A DNA stretch of 5,480 nt, taken from positions 1 to 5,480 of the forward strand of contig DLXW01000366.1 in NCBI GenBank assembly GCA_003448685.1. Direction: 5' to 3'. The position numbers and the translations under genes were made by a program. Shown piece by piece: positions 1 to 5,480 of the stretch; the stretch's first letter is position 1; each line of letters begins with the position of its first letter. A model generated the notes under the pieces. That model saw nothing but the letters and a program-made list of their open reading frames with translations. It had not been told where the DNA came from and ran no database searches. Source of the stretch: Cyanothece sp. UBA12306 (GTDB taxonomy: Bacteria; Cyanobacteriota; Cyanobacteriia; Cyanobacteriales; Microcystaceae).

Positions 1-3000
1 TTGACTACCACATCAATGCGAGGTCGTCCTAACTCTTCGAGGGAAATTAACTCTAATTTATTAACTCGTCCTAAAGCATCGGGTACAGGTTTAACTCCTA
101 CCATCCACATGATTTGTGCGAGGGACTCTCCATAGGTTTTGATGTTATCAGTTCCCCATAAAACACAAGCAATGGTTTCTGGATAATTGCCTCCGTTATC
201 AATTTTTTGCCGCGCTATGAGGCGATCTACAACTATTTTTGCTGATTTAACTGCTGCTAACGTAGGAATAGATTGGGGATCTAATGCGTGGATGTTTTTA
301 CCAGTAGGTAAAACGTTGGGGTTGCGGATGGGATCACCCCCAGGACCTGGTAGGACATATTCTCCTTCTAATGCTTTTAATAATCCTCCTAATTCATTAT
401 CAGCACAAACTTGTTCTAAGCAAAATTCCAGGTATTCAAATAAAGGTTTTAAGGCCTCTTGATCGACTTTAGGATAGCCTAATTGATGTAGAGTTTCGAC
501 CCAAGGTGCTTTTTTTCCTAGGTTCAAGAAGTTGAGTTTAGAAACAAAAGAAACTCGTCCCTCTGCATCTATTTGGGTTTTGACTAAAGCAGAAACTGCT
601 TCACGGGTTGCTAAGGTAATTTGTTGGAGTAATTCCACATCTTCTAAGATACCGCGATCGCTATTTTGATAAACTTCCTCAATATCTCGGTCTAAACTAT
701 TAGCAATAATGCGGGGTAAAGAGGTAATTCCTTCTTCTTCTCGATCTAAAGATGCAATATTGACTAAAGTTGCGATCGCTTCTTCTGCGGTGGGAGGTTT
801 GCCAATAACATGAAGTCCACAAGGTAACAAACGCGATTCAATTTCCATCAATTTTCGGTATGCTAAACCGACAAGATTATCCCGTTGTTCTTGGGTCATG
901 TCTTTAGCATCGGTATCAGGTAATTCGATATCTTGATCTAAATTTACTAAGCGACATTGATCCATAATGGTGTTAACAATAGGAACCCCGCGACCACCAT
1001 CTTTAAGGGTTTGATAGGAACCAATTAATTCACTTAATTCTTTTAACCCTTTGTATAACCCCGCATTCTCCGCAGGGGGAGTTAAATAGGAGATGGTTTC
1101 TGCATAACTGCGACGTTTAGCAATAGTTGCTTCACTCGGATTATTAGCCGCATAGTAATATAAATTAGGGATCATGCCAATGAGAGTATCAGGATAACAT
1201 TCTCCTGACATTCCCATCTGTTTTCCTGGCATAAATTCTAATGATCCGTGAGTCCCAAAATGCAATACTGCATCTGCTTGCCAAACTTGACTTAAATAGG
1301 TGTAATAAGCTGCAAAACCGTGATGGGGACTAGCAGATCTCGAAAATAGTAACCGCATGGGATCACCTTCATAACCAAAGGTGGGTTGAACCCCAATAAA
1401 GACGTTACCAAAATGTTTCCCATAGATTAATAAATTTTGGCCGTCACTGTTTAAATTTCCTGGAGGTGGCCCCCAATTTTCCTCTAAGCGAACTGAATAG
1501 GGAGTTAACCGTTCGTATTGTTCCACAGACATACGATGGGCTATATTCAATTCAGGGGACGCATATTGCGCTTGTGCATCGTGGATCACTGCTTCCATTA
1601 ATGCTTTAGGGGACTCGGGTAATTCGGACACATCATAGCCATTCCCCTGCAATGCTTGCATTACCTCATAAATAGACCCGAATACATCTAAATATGCTGC
1701 GGTTCCTACATTTCCTTTATCGGGGGGAAAACTAAAGACAGTGATGGCAACTTTTTTATCTAATTTAGGTTTCTTGCGCAGATTAGCCCATTTTAAAGCC
1801 CTTTGTGCCACCGCTTCAATGCGATCTTGCAGGGCGATCGCTCGTCCCGTATTACCGTCCCGTCCTGAGAGTATAATCGGTTCGATGGCCCCATCCAATT
1901 CAGGGATGGCAATTTGTAGGGCCACTTGGATCGGATGTAACCCCAGATCGCTTGCTTCCCATTCCTGGGTGGTTTGAAATACCAGGGGTAAAGCGCACAT
2001 ATAAGGACGGTTGAGGCGTTTTAATGATTCTATAGCTTTGGGATGGTCTTGTCGCGCTGGACCGCCTACTAAAGCAAACCCTGTTAGAGAAACTACTGTA
2101 TCAACAATAGGTACAGGTTCCATTCCCTTGACAGTGTGATCCAAAAAATATGCTTCTACTGGTTTAGAGAAGTCTAACCCTCCAGCAAACACAGGAATAA
2201 CCCTTGCTCCCATAGCTTCCAATTCTTGTACCATGGCCACATAATGGGCATCATCTCCGGTTACTAGGTGAGTTCGTTGTAAAATTAATCCCACACAAGG
2301 GGCCAAAGGATCTTTTAAGCTATCGGAAATATCAGTCCGACTGTTGAACCAGTTGAGATAGTCGGGGACATTCTCGAACATTTGCATCGACAAAGGATGC
2401 CAAATTCCCAGATCAGGGTAGACTACCGGATCTTTATACTCAACGGTTTTATCTTCGAGGAGATCAGGGTAAGAATATTTATGGGCCAACATGACGAGGA
2501 AATTCTCTAAATTTTCTGAAGAACCCCCCAACCAATATTGGAAACTTAACATAAAATTACGAGCATCTTGAGCCTTTTCCACGGGAAGATACTTCAAAAC
2601 TTGGGGTAAAGTCCGCAACAGTTTTAACATCGCATCCTGGAACCCTGCACCCGAATTTTCCTTACGTTTGCGCATAAATTGGGCGATCGCACTCTTGGAC
2701 TGTCCCAATTGAGCCATCGAAAAGCTACCTAATTTATTTAAGCGCATTACTTGGGGCATTGACGGGAATACCACCACCGCATCTAAATTATCCCGATGGG
2801 GTTTCACCGCTTCTACCACCTTATCCGCTAAGTCTTCAATAAAGATTAAAGATGCGATAAATAGATTCGCTTCCGCGACATCTTGTTTAAATTCTGCATA
2901 GTTTTCAGGATTTCTGAGTTCTTCTATGAGATAACCACTAATTTCTATGGCTAACTTCGGATTATTCTTGTTAATGGCATTAACAGCCGCCGAGAGAGAA

Positions 3001-3107
3001 CTTTGATACTGTGGTTCTAACACGACATAGACCACCCTGAGTAAGGAACGACCATTAATTGCCTCTGGAACGATATGGCGAATGGTTGACTTGACGTGAG
3101 TAAACAT
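1..3107 (-). CDS. chlH: Magnesium chelatase subunit H (ChlH), C-terminus cut by window edge
   Basis: ChlH is the large porphyrin-binding subunit of magnesium chelatase. With ChlI and ChlD it inserts Mg2+ into protoporphyrin IX using ATP, the first committed step of chlorophyll synthesis. The minus frame reads without a stop for 1035 codons from ATG at 3107. The N-terminus [11 protein letters not shown] and the stretch [14 protein letters not shown] (about residues 23-36) fit the DUF3479 domain at the start of ChlH; the CobN/Mg-chelatase domain follows to the edge. The conserved core [15 protein letters not shown] lies at residues 616-630 (E624), and NNPSEA at 655-660 (E659). By my recollection of the Synechocystis numbering these two glutamates correspond to active-site residues E625 and E660. 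The last visible residues are [10 protein letters not shown]. The family is about 1330 residues long, so roughly 295 are missing. The start fits known cyanobacterial ChlH and has an AAGGAG upstream. I see no frameshift or internal stop. CobN (cobaltochelatase) is the main alternative, but the N-terminus and motifs favour ChlH. Confidence 0.97.
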   Translation of the reverse strand, partial: MFTHVKSTIRHIVPEAINGRSLLRVVYVVLEPQYQSSLSAAVNAINKNNPKLAIEISGYLIEELRNPENYAEFKQDVAEANLFIASLIFIEDLADKVVEAVKPHRDNLDAVVVFPSMPQVMRLNKLGSFSMAQLGQSKSAIAQFMRKRKENSGAGFQDAMLKLLRTLPQVLKYLPVEKAQDARNFMLSFQYWLGGSSENLENFLVMLAHKYSYPDLLEDKTVEYKDPVVYPDLGIWHPLSMQMFENVPDYLNWFNSRTDISDSLKDPLAPCVGLILQRTHLVTGDDAHYVAMVQELEAMGARVIPVFAGGLDFSKPVEAYFLDHTVKGMEPVPIVDTVVSLTGFALVGGPARQDHPKAIESLKRLNRPYMCALPLVFQTTQEWEASDLGLHPIQVALQIAIPELDGAIEPIILSGRDGNTGRAIALQDRIEAVAQRALKWANLRKKPKLDKKVAITVFSFPPDKGNVGTAAYLDVFGSIYEVMQALQGNGYDVSELPESPKALMEAVIHDAQAQYASPELNIAHRMSVEQYERLTPYSVRLEENWGPPPGNLNSDGQNLLIYGKHFGNVFIGVQPTFGYEGDPMRLLFSRSASPHHGFAAYYTYLSQVWQADAVLHFGTHGSLEFMPGKQMGMSGECYPDTLIGMIPNLYYYAANNPSEATIAKRRSYAETISYLTPPAENAGLYKGLKELSELIGSYQTLKDGGRGVPIVNTIMDQCRLVNLDQDIELPDTDAKDMTQEQRDNLVGLAYRKLMEIESRLLPCGLHVIGKPPTAEEAIATLVNIASLDREEEGITSLPRIIANSLDRDIEEVYQNSDRGILEDVELLQQITLATREAVSALVKTQIDAEGRVSFVSKLNFLNLGKKAPWVETLHQLGYPKVDQEALKPLFEYLEFCLEQVCADNELGGLLKALEGEYVLPGPGGDPIRNPNVLPTGKNIHALDPQSIPTLAAVKSAKIVVDRLIARQKIDNGGNYPETIACVLWGTDNIKTYGESLAQIMWMVGVKPVPDALGRVNKLELISLEELGRPRIDVVV
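654..2690. repeat. Four HIP1 palindromes (GCGATCGC) inside chlH
   Basis: The octamer GCGATCGC occurs at 654-661, 772-779, 1834-1841 and 2683-2690, all within the chlH coding region. None occurs from 3108 to the right edge. HIP1 is over-represented in many cyanobacterial genomes and supports the assignment of this DNA to a cyanobacterium. The repeats are dispersed, not an array. Confidence 0.9.
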
Positions 3108-3118
3108 CTATGGTAAGG

Positions 3119-3124
3119 CTCCTT
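3119..3124 (-). promoter_or_regulatory. chlH ribosome binding site (AAGGAG)
   Basis: On the minus strand AAGGAG lies 11 bases before the chlH ATG. It is a near-perfect anti-Shine-Dalgarno match and supports the start at 3107, although the spacing is a little long. Its first two bases (AA) are also the last two bases of the TAA stop of the possible leader ORF upstream. Confidence 0.65.
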
Positions 3125-3182
3125 AATTTGATGATGGTCTAAAAAAGTGTAACCCCTGGTGGGAGTTGCTCAATAATGACAT
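3123..3182 (-). CDS. Possible 19-codon leader ORF upstream of chlH
   Basis: Minus-strand ATG at 3182 is preceded by AAAGGAG (3187-3193) with only 4 bases between. It opens a 19-residue frame, MSLLSNSHQGLHFFRPSSN, which ends in TAA at 3123-3125, 15 bases before the chlH ATG. The stop overlaps the chlH ribosome binding site, an arrangement that could couple translation of the two frames. The peptide resembles nothing I recognise, has no transmembrane character, and is short enough to arise by chance. Its only support is the good ribosome binding site and the position of its stop. It could also be plain untranslated leader. Confidence 0.2.
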   Translation of the reverse strand: MSLLSNSHQGLHFFRPSSN

Positions 3183-3271
3183 AAGACTCCTTTGTGGTTG
3201 TAGCAGAAAATGGGTAGCAAATACTCACCTTCTCTATCATTTGAAACAATTTGCAAAGAAACCTGAAATAT

Positions 3272-3353
3272 TTTGTTACAAATATTGACAAATAGACTAA
3301 AGTAGTTACTCATTTATTTGTTGCAAAAATTAATTTTATATTGCTTGACAAAT
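3272..3353. repeat. Cluster of short repeats: TTTGTTRCAAA and TTGACAAAT, two copies each
   Basis: TTTGTTACAAA at 3272-3282 and TTTGTTGCAAA at 3317-3327 differ by one base. The first is a perfect inverted repeat (TTTGT/ACAAA around one T). Each is followed by TTGACAAAT, at 3285-3293 and 3345-3353, exactly 60 bases apart. ACAAATA also occurs twice at 3278-3284 and 3288-3294, one helical turn apart. TTGACA equals the sigma-70 -35 consensus, but neither copy has a good -10 at 16-18 bases. The arrangement suggests operator sites for a dimeric regulator or duplicated promoter elements. In sequence this AT-rich, chance is a real alternative. Confidence 0.4.
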
Positions 3354-3384
3354 TTATCATTAAGTGTATTCGCTTGGAGTTGGC

Positions 3385-3390
3385 TATAAT
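3385..3390 (+). promoter_or_regulatory. Candidate -10 element (TATAAT) for the DUF262 gene
   Basis: A perfect TATAAT lies 33 bases before the ATG at 3424. No recognisable -35 lies 16-18 bases upstream, so it would be a promoter relying on the -10 alone, or an activator-dependent one. If it is real, transcription would begin near 3397, inside the frame that opens at GTG 3364. That would exclude this GTG as a start and leave a leader of about 27 bases before ATG 3424. Confidence 0.3.
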
Positions 3391-3423
3391 ATTGGCACAA
3401 TTACTATGAAGAAAAAGTTAATT

Positions 3424-4719
3424 ATGAATACATCTACAATAAATAGCCAAGAAGTAAATATTAAATTGTTTGAAGGAGAAATAGTTGACTTTGATCATAA
3501 AAAAGATAGTAAAAATCAAGAATCACAAGATTTAACTGATGATGAGATTAACCAAAAATATATCGAGGGTGATATTAGAATTGTAACTGAACAAGCACGT
3601 TATCCTTTAAGTTCAGTTGTTAGTATGATTAATACCAATAAGTATCAATTAAATCCCGATTTCCAAAGACGCAGAAGGTGGAATAACGTTCGGAAATCTC
3701 GTCTAATTGAATCTTTTATTATGAATGTTCCCATCCCACCTATTTTTTTATACGAAATTAGTTTTGCTGAGTTTGAAGTAATGGATGGTCAGCAAAGAAT
3801 GAGTACAATTTATGATTTTTATGAAAATAAATTTGCTCTGGAGGGACTACAAGAATGGAAAGAATTAAATGGAAAAACTTATGATTCACTACCCGATCAA
3901 GTTCGAGCAGGTATTGATAGAAGATATATTTCATCAATTATCCTTTTAAAAGAAACGGGAAAAACTGAAGAGCAAGCAAAGAAACTTAAAAAATTAGTTT
4001 TTGAGCGTCTTAATAGTGGAGGTATTAAATTAGAAGCTCAAGAGACAAGAAATGCTCTTTATGATGGTCCCTTCAACCAGTTATGTATTGAGTTATCAGG
4101 GAATGAGACTTTTAGAAAACTTTGGAATATTACTATTAAAGATGATGATGTATTATCTTCTTTAGAAAATGGTAATTTACTACAATATGAGGAATGTCAA
4201 GAAGATGAATATGAAGAGAAAGAAACAAGCGAAATATATAAAAAAATGGATGATGTGGAATTCGTTTTAAGATTTTTTGCTTATCGTCATATTAATAAAA
4301 TTGAAAGCCGTCCTTTAAATAATATTTTAGATGATTTTTTAATACAAGGAAATGAATTTCAAGAATTAGTTCTTGATCAATATAAAAATCTATTTGAAGA
4401 AACAATCTATTTAATATCAGAAATATTGGAAGAGAAAGCTTTTTGGTTATGGCGTAAGGGAAGAAAAGGAAGTAGAAGACAAAACGATTGGGTTTGGTCA
4501 AATAAACCCATGAAATTTGTTTATGATCCAATAATGCAGGCTTTTAGTCAATATACTGATCAGTCTGAAAAGCTTATTAGCAAAAAACAAGATATTCAAA
4601 AAGAAATTAAACAATTTTATGAGAAAAATAGTGACTTATTTGAGGGACGTAAAACAACTATTAATCATGTTGCTGAACGAATTAAGTTAACAATAGAATT
4701 TTTAGAGCAATTTAGTTAG
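3424..4719 (+). CDS. DUF262 domain protein (GmrS/SspE/BrxU N-terminal type), stand-alone
   Basis: Numbering is from ATG 3424 (431 residues). An acidic, poorly conserved N-terminus (1-55) leads into the DUF262 domain (PF03235): NPDFQRRRRW at 77-86, RLIESFIMNVPIPPIFLY at about 92-109, DGQQR at 121-125 and FERLNSGG at 193-200, followed by QETRNALY at 206-213. DGQQR is the hallmark of this ParB/sulfiredoxin-like fold. In GmrSD, SspE and BrxU it belongs to the nucleotide-hydrolysing part of antiphage restriction proteins. The C-terminal half has VEFVLRFFAYR near 278-288, often seen in DUF262 proteins, and a basic Trp-rich patch at 340-360. I see no HxxP/HNH motif of DUF1524, so the usual nuclease half is absent. 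The start is uncertain. The frame extends to GTG 3364 (451 residues) and has another ATG at 3406 (437). I prefer 3424 because of the purine-rich AAGAAAAAG just upstream and the TATAAT at 3385; none has a strong Shine-Dalgarno. A HEPN gene follows after 51 bases on the same strand. A role in defence is inferred; the domain call is firm. Confidence 0.9.
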   Translation: MNTSTINSQEVNIKLFEGEIVDFDHKKDSKNQESQDLTDDEINQKYIEGDIRIVTEQARYPLSSVVSMINTNKYQLNPDFQRRRRWNNVRKSRLIESFIMNVPIPPIFLYEISFAEFEVMDGQQRMSTIYDFYENKFALEGLQEWKELNGKTYDSLPDQVRAGIDRRYISSIILLKETGKTEEQAKKLKKLVFERLNSGGIKLEAQETRNALYDGPFNQLCIELSGNETFRKLWNITIKDDDVLSSLENGNLLQYEECQEDEYEEKETSEIYKKMDDVEFVLRFFAYRHINKIESRPLNNILDDFLIQGNEFQELVLDQYKNLFEETIYLISEILEEKAFWLWRKGRKGSRRQNDWVWSNKPMKFVYDPIMQAFSQYTDQSEKLISKKQDIQKEIKQFYEKNSDLFEGRKTTINHVAERIKLTIEFLEQFS

Positions 4720-4735
4720 AAAATTCTCTCTTGGT

Positions 4736-4751
4736 AAATATCTAGATATTT
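4736..4751. repeat. Perfect 16-bp palindrome between the DUF262 and HEPN genes
   Basis: AAATATCTAGATATTT equals its own reverse complement over all 16 bases, and the match stops at the flanking bases. It lies 16 bases after the DUF262 stop and 19 bases before the HEPN start. With no loop and an AT-rich stem it is a poor terminator. A binding site for a dimeric protein, controlling the second gene separately from the first, fits better. An accidental palindrome in AT-rich DNA remains possible. Confidence 0.5.
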
Positions 4752-4770
4752 TATATTCAGTTAAGAAGGT

Positions 4771-5480
4771 ATGCTTAACACTAGCCTAAGTTGGTTCAAT
4801 AAGAGTATTGAGAATCTTAAGAATTATATTGCTCTTAGCATCAAACAAAGAGAAGATCTTATTGATTTATCAAATGAAACTAATCTCATTAAATCTAATA
4901 TAAAGTTGCAAAAAATTATTAAAGATTATGATAATATTGAATCTTTAAAAAAGAAAATTGATTATAGTGCAATTGTCATTCTGTTATATGGTGCTTTGGA
5001 AAAATATATAGAGGATGTTGCTAAAGAATATTTAAATATTTTGTCTAACCTAGTCTCTAAATATGATAATTTACCTGAAAAAATTAAAGAAAATTATCTG
5101 CAAAAATCGATTGATTTACTCAATAATTTAAAGCTTGATAAATATCAAAATATTAGTCCAAATGATGTTATCAATAATCTATACTATTGTCAATCTTCTA
5201 ATCTATCGTACAAAATTAATACTGATTCATATACTCAACATACAGCAAACTTTAGGTATGATACAATTAATCAGTTTTTTGCAGACTTAGGTATTGAAAA
5301 TATTAATAAAAAAATTATTCAAAATGAAAATTTTAAAACTTATCTTAAGTTAGAAAGTATTGAGAGAGTACAATATGGAATAATTCTATCTAAAATTGAT
5401 CAACTGGTTCAAATTAGGAATAAAATTTCTCATGGACAACTTACAGACGATATTATAGACTTTATAGAACCCATTTGGGA
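4771..5480 (+). CDS. HEPN-like nuclease, MAE_28990/MAE_18760-type, C-terminus cut by window edge
   Basis: The frame is open from ATG 4771 to the right edge (236 codons plus two bases). An in-frame TAA at 4762-4764 bars an earlier start. AGAAGG (4764-4769) lies almost against the ATG, so the ribosome binding site is badly spaced and translation may be weak or coupled to the gene before. Two features mark a HEPN fold. One is a helix near 67-85 (VILLYGALEKYIEDV, with acidic E77) of the type seen in the first HEPN helix. The other is IRNKISHG at 215-222, giving the catalytic Rx4H motif as R216 and H221 with the frequent Asn after Arg. About 140 mostly helical, Lys/Asn/Ile-rich residues separate them. 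HEPN proteins with this motif are typically metal-independent RNases in toxin, Abi and other defence systems. The match to the MAE_28990/MAE_18760 group is from recognition of the sequence pattern, not a search. The gene follows the DUF262 gene by 51 bases on the same strand, so a shared operon is likely. The end of the protein lies outside the window. Confidence 0.8.
   Translation, partial: MLNTSLSWFNKSIENLKNYIALSIKQREDLIDLSNETNLIKSNIKLQKIIKDYDNIESLKKKIDYSAIVILLYGALEKYIEDVAKEYLNILSNLVSKYDNLPEKIKENYLQKSIDLLNNLKLDKYQNISPNDVINNLYYCQSSNLSYKINTDSYTQHTANFRYDTINQFFADLGIENINKKIIQNENFKTYLKLESIERVQYGIILSKIDQLVQIRNKISHGQLTDDIIDFIEPIW

Larger units (their letters stand above)
3108..3423. other. Divergent intergenic region between chlH and the DUF262 gene
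   Basis: This stretch of about 316 bases separates two genes that point away from each other, so it should hold both promoters. The chlH-proximal part (3108-3200) has mixed composition and contains the chlH ribosome binding site, the possible leader ORF and a small imperfect hairpin at 3151-3167 (AACCCC against GGGAGTT with one bulged A and a TGGT loop). The part from about 3240 to 3360 is strongly AT-rich and carries the repeat cluster listed separately, plus the palindrome TTTGCAAA at 3250-3257. I could not assign a convincing -35/-10 pair for chlH, and I see no NtcA-type GTA-N8-TAC site, tRNA or terminator here. The open frame of the DUF262 gene formally extends back to GTG at 3364, so the end of this region depends on which start is used. 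Confidence 0.7.

Noticed and set aside
187..462. Plus-strand open frame of 91 codons
   Set aside because: It lies antisense to chlH, whose minus-strand reading is conserved throughout; the predicted peptide resembles no known protein.
1741..1977. Plus-strand open frame of 78 codons
   Set aside because: It is antisense to the conserved CobN-type domain of chlH and has no ribosome binding site or recognisable domain, so it is a shadow frame.
654..2690. HIP1 octamers as a CRISPR or interspersed mobile repeat
   Set aside because: The copies are only 8 bases, irregularly spaced and within conserved coding sequence, which is the known behaviour of HIP1.
1..3107. CobN (cobaltochelatase) instead of ChlH
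   Set aside because: The DUF3479-type N-terminus and motifs such as [15 protein letters not shown] in this context match cyanobacterial ChlH.
3285..3313. Promoter with TTGACA at 3285-3290
   Set aside because: The -35 match is perfect, but the bases 16-18 further on (around TACTCA) do not resemble a -10 element.
4292..4531. Minus-strand open frame of 79 codons rich in Phe, Leu and Ile
   Set aside because: It is antisense to the DUF262 gene; its hydrophobic look follows from complementing AT-rich Lys/Asn/Glu codons.
4720..4770. Intrinsic terminator between the DUF262 and HEPN genes
   Set aside because: The only symmetric sequence has no loop, an AT-rich stem and no clean T tract, so it does not fit a rho-independent terminator.

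Overview
The window looks like chromosomal DNA of a cyanobacterium, probably a low-GC unicellular type near Crocosphaera, Cyanothece or Microcystis. Two observations support this. The left half encodes ChlH, the large subunit of magnesium chelatase, with a cyanobacterial-type sequence. That gene also carries four copies of GCGATCGC, the HIP1 palindrome that is over-represented in many cyanobacterial genomes. The genus is an inference from sequence feel and composition, not from any search.

Layout. Positions 1-3107, minus strand: chlH, intact from its start codon through 1035 codons and cut by the left edge, so roughly the last 300 residues are missing. Positions 3108-3423: an AT-rich divergent intergenic region. 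It holds the chlH ribosome binding site, a possible 19-codon leader ORF ahead of chlH, and a cluster of short repeats (TTTGTTRCAAA, TTGACAAAT, ACAAATA) that may be regulatory. Positions 3424-4719, plus strand: a DUF262 (GmrS/SspE/BrxU N-terminal type) protein with an intact DGQQR motif and no C-terminal HNH nuclease. Positions 4720-4770: a 51-base gap containing a perfect 16-bp palindrome. Position 4771 to the right edge, plus strand: a protein with a HEPN signature (R-N-K-I-S-H, i.e. Rx4H) resembling the MAE_28990/MAE_18760 HEPN-like nucleases; its end is outside the window.

How it works together. chlH is a housekeeping gene of chlorophyll synthesis and is probably unrelated to the genes on its right. 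The DUF262 and HEPN genes point the same way, lie close together and share a very AT-rich composition with no HIP1 sites, so they look like one acquired unit beside a core gene. Known DUF262 proteins act in restriction of modified or phosphorothioated phage DNA, and HEPN proteins of this kind are usually RNases. The most interesting reading is a two-gene defence or toxin-type module. In it the DUF262 protein would sense or switch and a separate HEPN RNase would replace the DUF1524 HNH nuclease normally fused to DUF262. That functional model is an inference.
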